From Xenorhabdus griffiniae (GTDB lineage: Bacteria; Pseudomonadota; Gammaproteobacteria; Enterobacterales; Enterobacteriaceae): 64,000 nucleotides of DNA. The position numbers and the translations under genes are program-made. Below are positions 63,376 through 64,000 of this stretch, in pieces (position 1 is the stretch's first letter; each line of letters starts with the position of its first letter). The DNA lies in contig NZ_CP147737.1 in assembly GCF_037265215.1 (NCBI RefSeq), positions 3,256,001-3,320,000 on the forward strand. The letters are read 5' to 3'. The notes under the pieces were generated by a model, which saw only the letters and a program-made list of their open reading frames with translations, made no database searches and was not told the origin of the DNA.

Positions 63376-64000
63376 TTAGTTGAAATGAATTAAACCATAA
63401 TTGCCTCTTAATTCATTATCAACAAGAGTAAAGTTCGTCATTTCTCTGTCAAGCCAATAAGACTCTTCAATATGCTCTAACAGTATTATTTGGAAACCAC
63501 CATAAGACCGCATTTTCTCAACAAAAGAATTAATTTCATTTAGGGCTGCATCAAGACTTGCAAAGTCATCAGTTTTTTCACCAGCAGTACTAAAATATGG
63601 AGTGCTGGGCTGGTCAATTACCAAGAATCGTGGAACCCACGGTACGTTTCTATCTCTTACCAATTCGTGAAGTGCAAGGAAATAAGCTACATGTACATAC
63701 ATATAGTTAGAAGCACTTCCAATATCTATCATTTTTTCAACTTGATTTTTATTTATTAAATCAAGTGTTTTTTTGGCCTTGTTGAATATCGGAGTTGCAT
63801 CCTCAAATCCTTTTAAAGGCATCCGCGTGAATATTTCCTTTATTTTTCCGTTCAGTAAACTCAATGTATATTCTTTAAAGGCATTATTATCTGTTATCTT
63901 GCTTTCTAACTCATCAATTTTAGTAGTTATCTTTTCTATAGTATCAGCGTAATCATATTTAGGGAGAACAACTACCCGTTTAATTTCAGAGCTGAGTTCG
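63376..64000 (-). CDS. DUF3732-type SMC-like ATPase, C-terminal part (5' end outside window)
   Basis: The frame is open to the window edge (about 207 residues). An acidic coiled coil (ADTIEKITTKIDELESKITD) precedes the C-terminal ATPase half: signature-like DIGSASNYMYVHVAYFLALH, Walker B-like VPRFLVIDQPSTPYF and the switch FQIILLEHIEESYW. That set is typical of DUF3732 proteins, the SMC-like ATPase of three-component ABC (ABC-3C) defence systems. The partner genes are not visible downstream; they may lie upstream outside the window. Together with the SIR2 remnant this suggests a defence island. Confidence 0.8.
   Translation of the reverse strand, partial: ELSSEIKRVVVLPKYDYADTIEKITTKIDELESKITDNNAFKEYTLSLLNGKIKEIFTRMPLKGFEDATPIFNKAKKTLDLINKNQVEKMIDIGSASNYMYVHVAYFLALHELVRDRNVPWVPRFLVIDQPSTPYFSTAGEKTDDFASLDAALNEINSFVEKMRSYGGFQIILLEHIEESYWLDREMTNFTLVDNELRGNYGLIHFN

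Overview
The window looks like a piece of a Xenorhabdus (or closely related Photorhabdus/Morganellaceae) chromosome. It is A+T-rich and carries the isonitrile synthase/oxygenase/glycosyltransferase trio of the rhabduscin type, a nuclease colicin with its immunity gene, P2-type tail genes like those of xenorhabdicin loci, two families of short hairpin repeats scattered between genes, and ordinary enterobacterial core genes (ydcH, eco, aqpZ, yceI-yceJ, prpBCDE/prpR). The genus is an inference from content, not a database match.

Layout. 1-2087: methylthioadenosine salvage genes (mtnK end, mtnA with a frameshift, a class II aldolase), consistent with the DHAP-shunt version of the pathway. 2178-2320: tRNA-Val, then the 3' half of tRNA-Lys, which reads as an attachment site. 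2321-13400: P2-like prophage or tailocin remnant. It has a convergent pair of tail-fibre cassettes bracketed by inverted Gin/Cin/Hin-type crossover cores, then FI, FII, E/E' (with a TTTTTTG slippery site), a tape-measure gene containing about 34 copies of an 18-residue repeat, U, D and ogr. 13483-16125: core genes. 16450-19800: IS3 debris fused to a broken cell-wall hydrolase, then an E9-type DNase colicin and immunity gene. 20469-23680: rhabduscin-type operon. 23750-26201: yceI-yceJ and an Ail/OmpX-like barrel.

26282-47137: an A+T-rich NRPS/ketosynthase island lying between two direct copies (about 412 bp) of the 3' end of prpE. Gene order is P450 (interrupted by IS30), an unknown protein, MFS exporter, free-standing C domain (frameshifted at A8), A-T, docking-C-A-T-C-A-T, KS-T, split C, then A-T-C. 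An 8-bp tandem repeat (6 copies) sits exactly at the KS-T/C junction. Several lesions suggest the pathway is off, decaying or phase-switchable. This is the best candidate for an undescribed system.

46788-54202: prpEDCB (minus strand) diverging from prpR, with a sigma-54 promoter upstream of prpB. 54258-55690: a PLP-dependent dehydratase and a small SH3-like protein. 55800-61130: a second graveyard of phage and IS remnants (antiterminator Q, IS630, tail-fibre 3' end, IS200) carrying two unknown genes that show His...(Ala/Ser)-Cys patterns suggestive of clan CD cysteine peptidases. 61161-64000: a decayed SIR2-domain gene, an unknown small gene and the 3' part of a DUF3732-type ATPase, which together look like the edge of a defence island.
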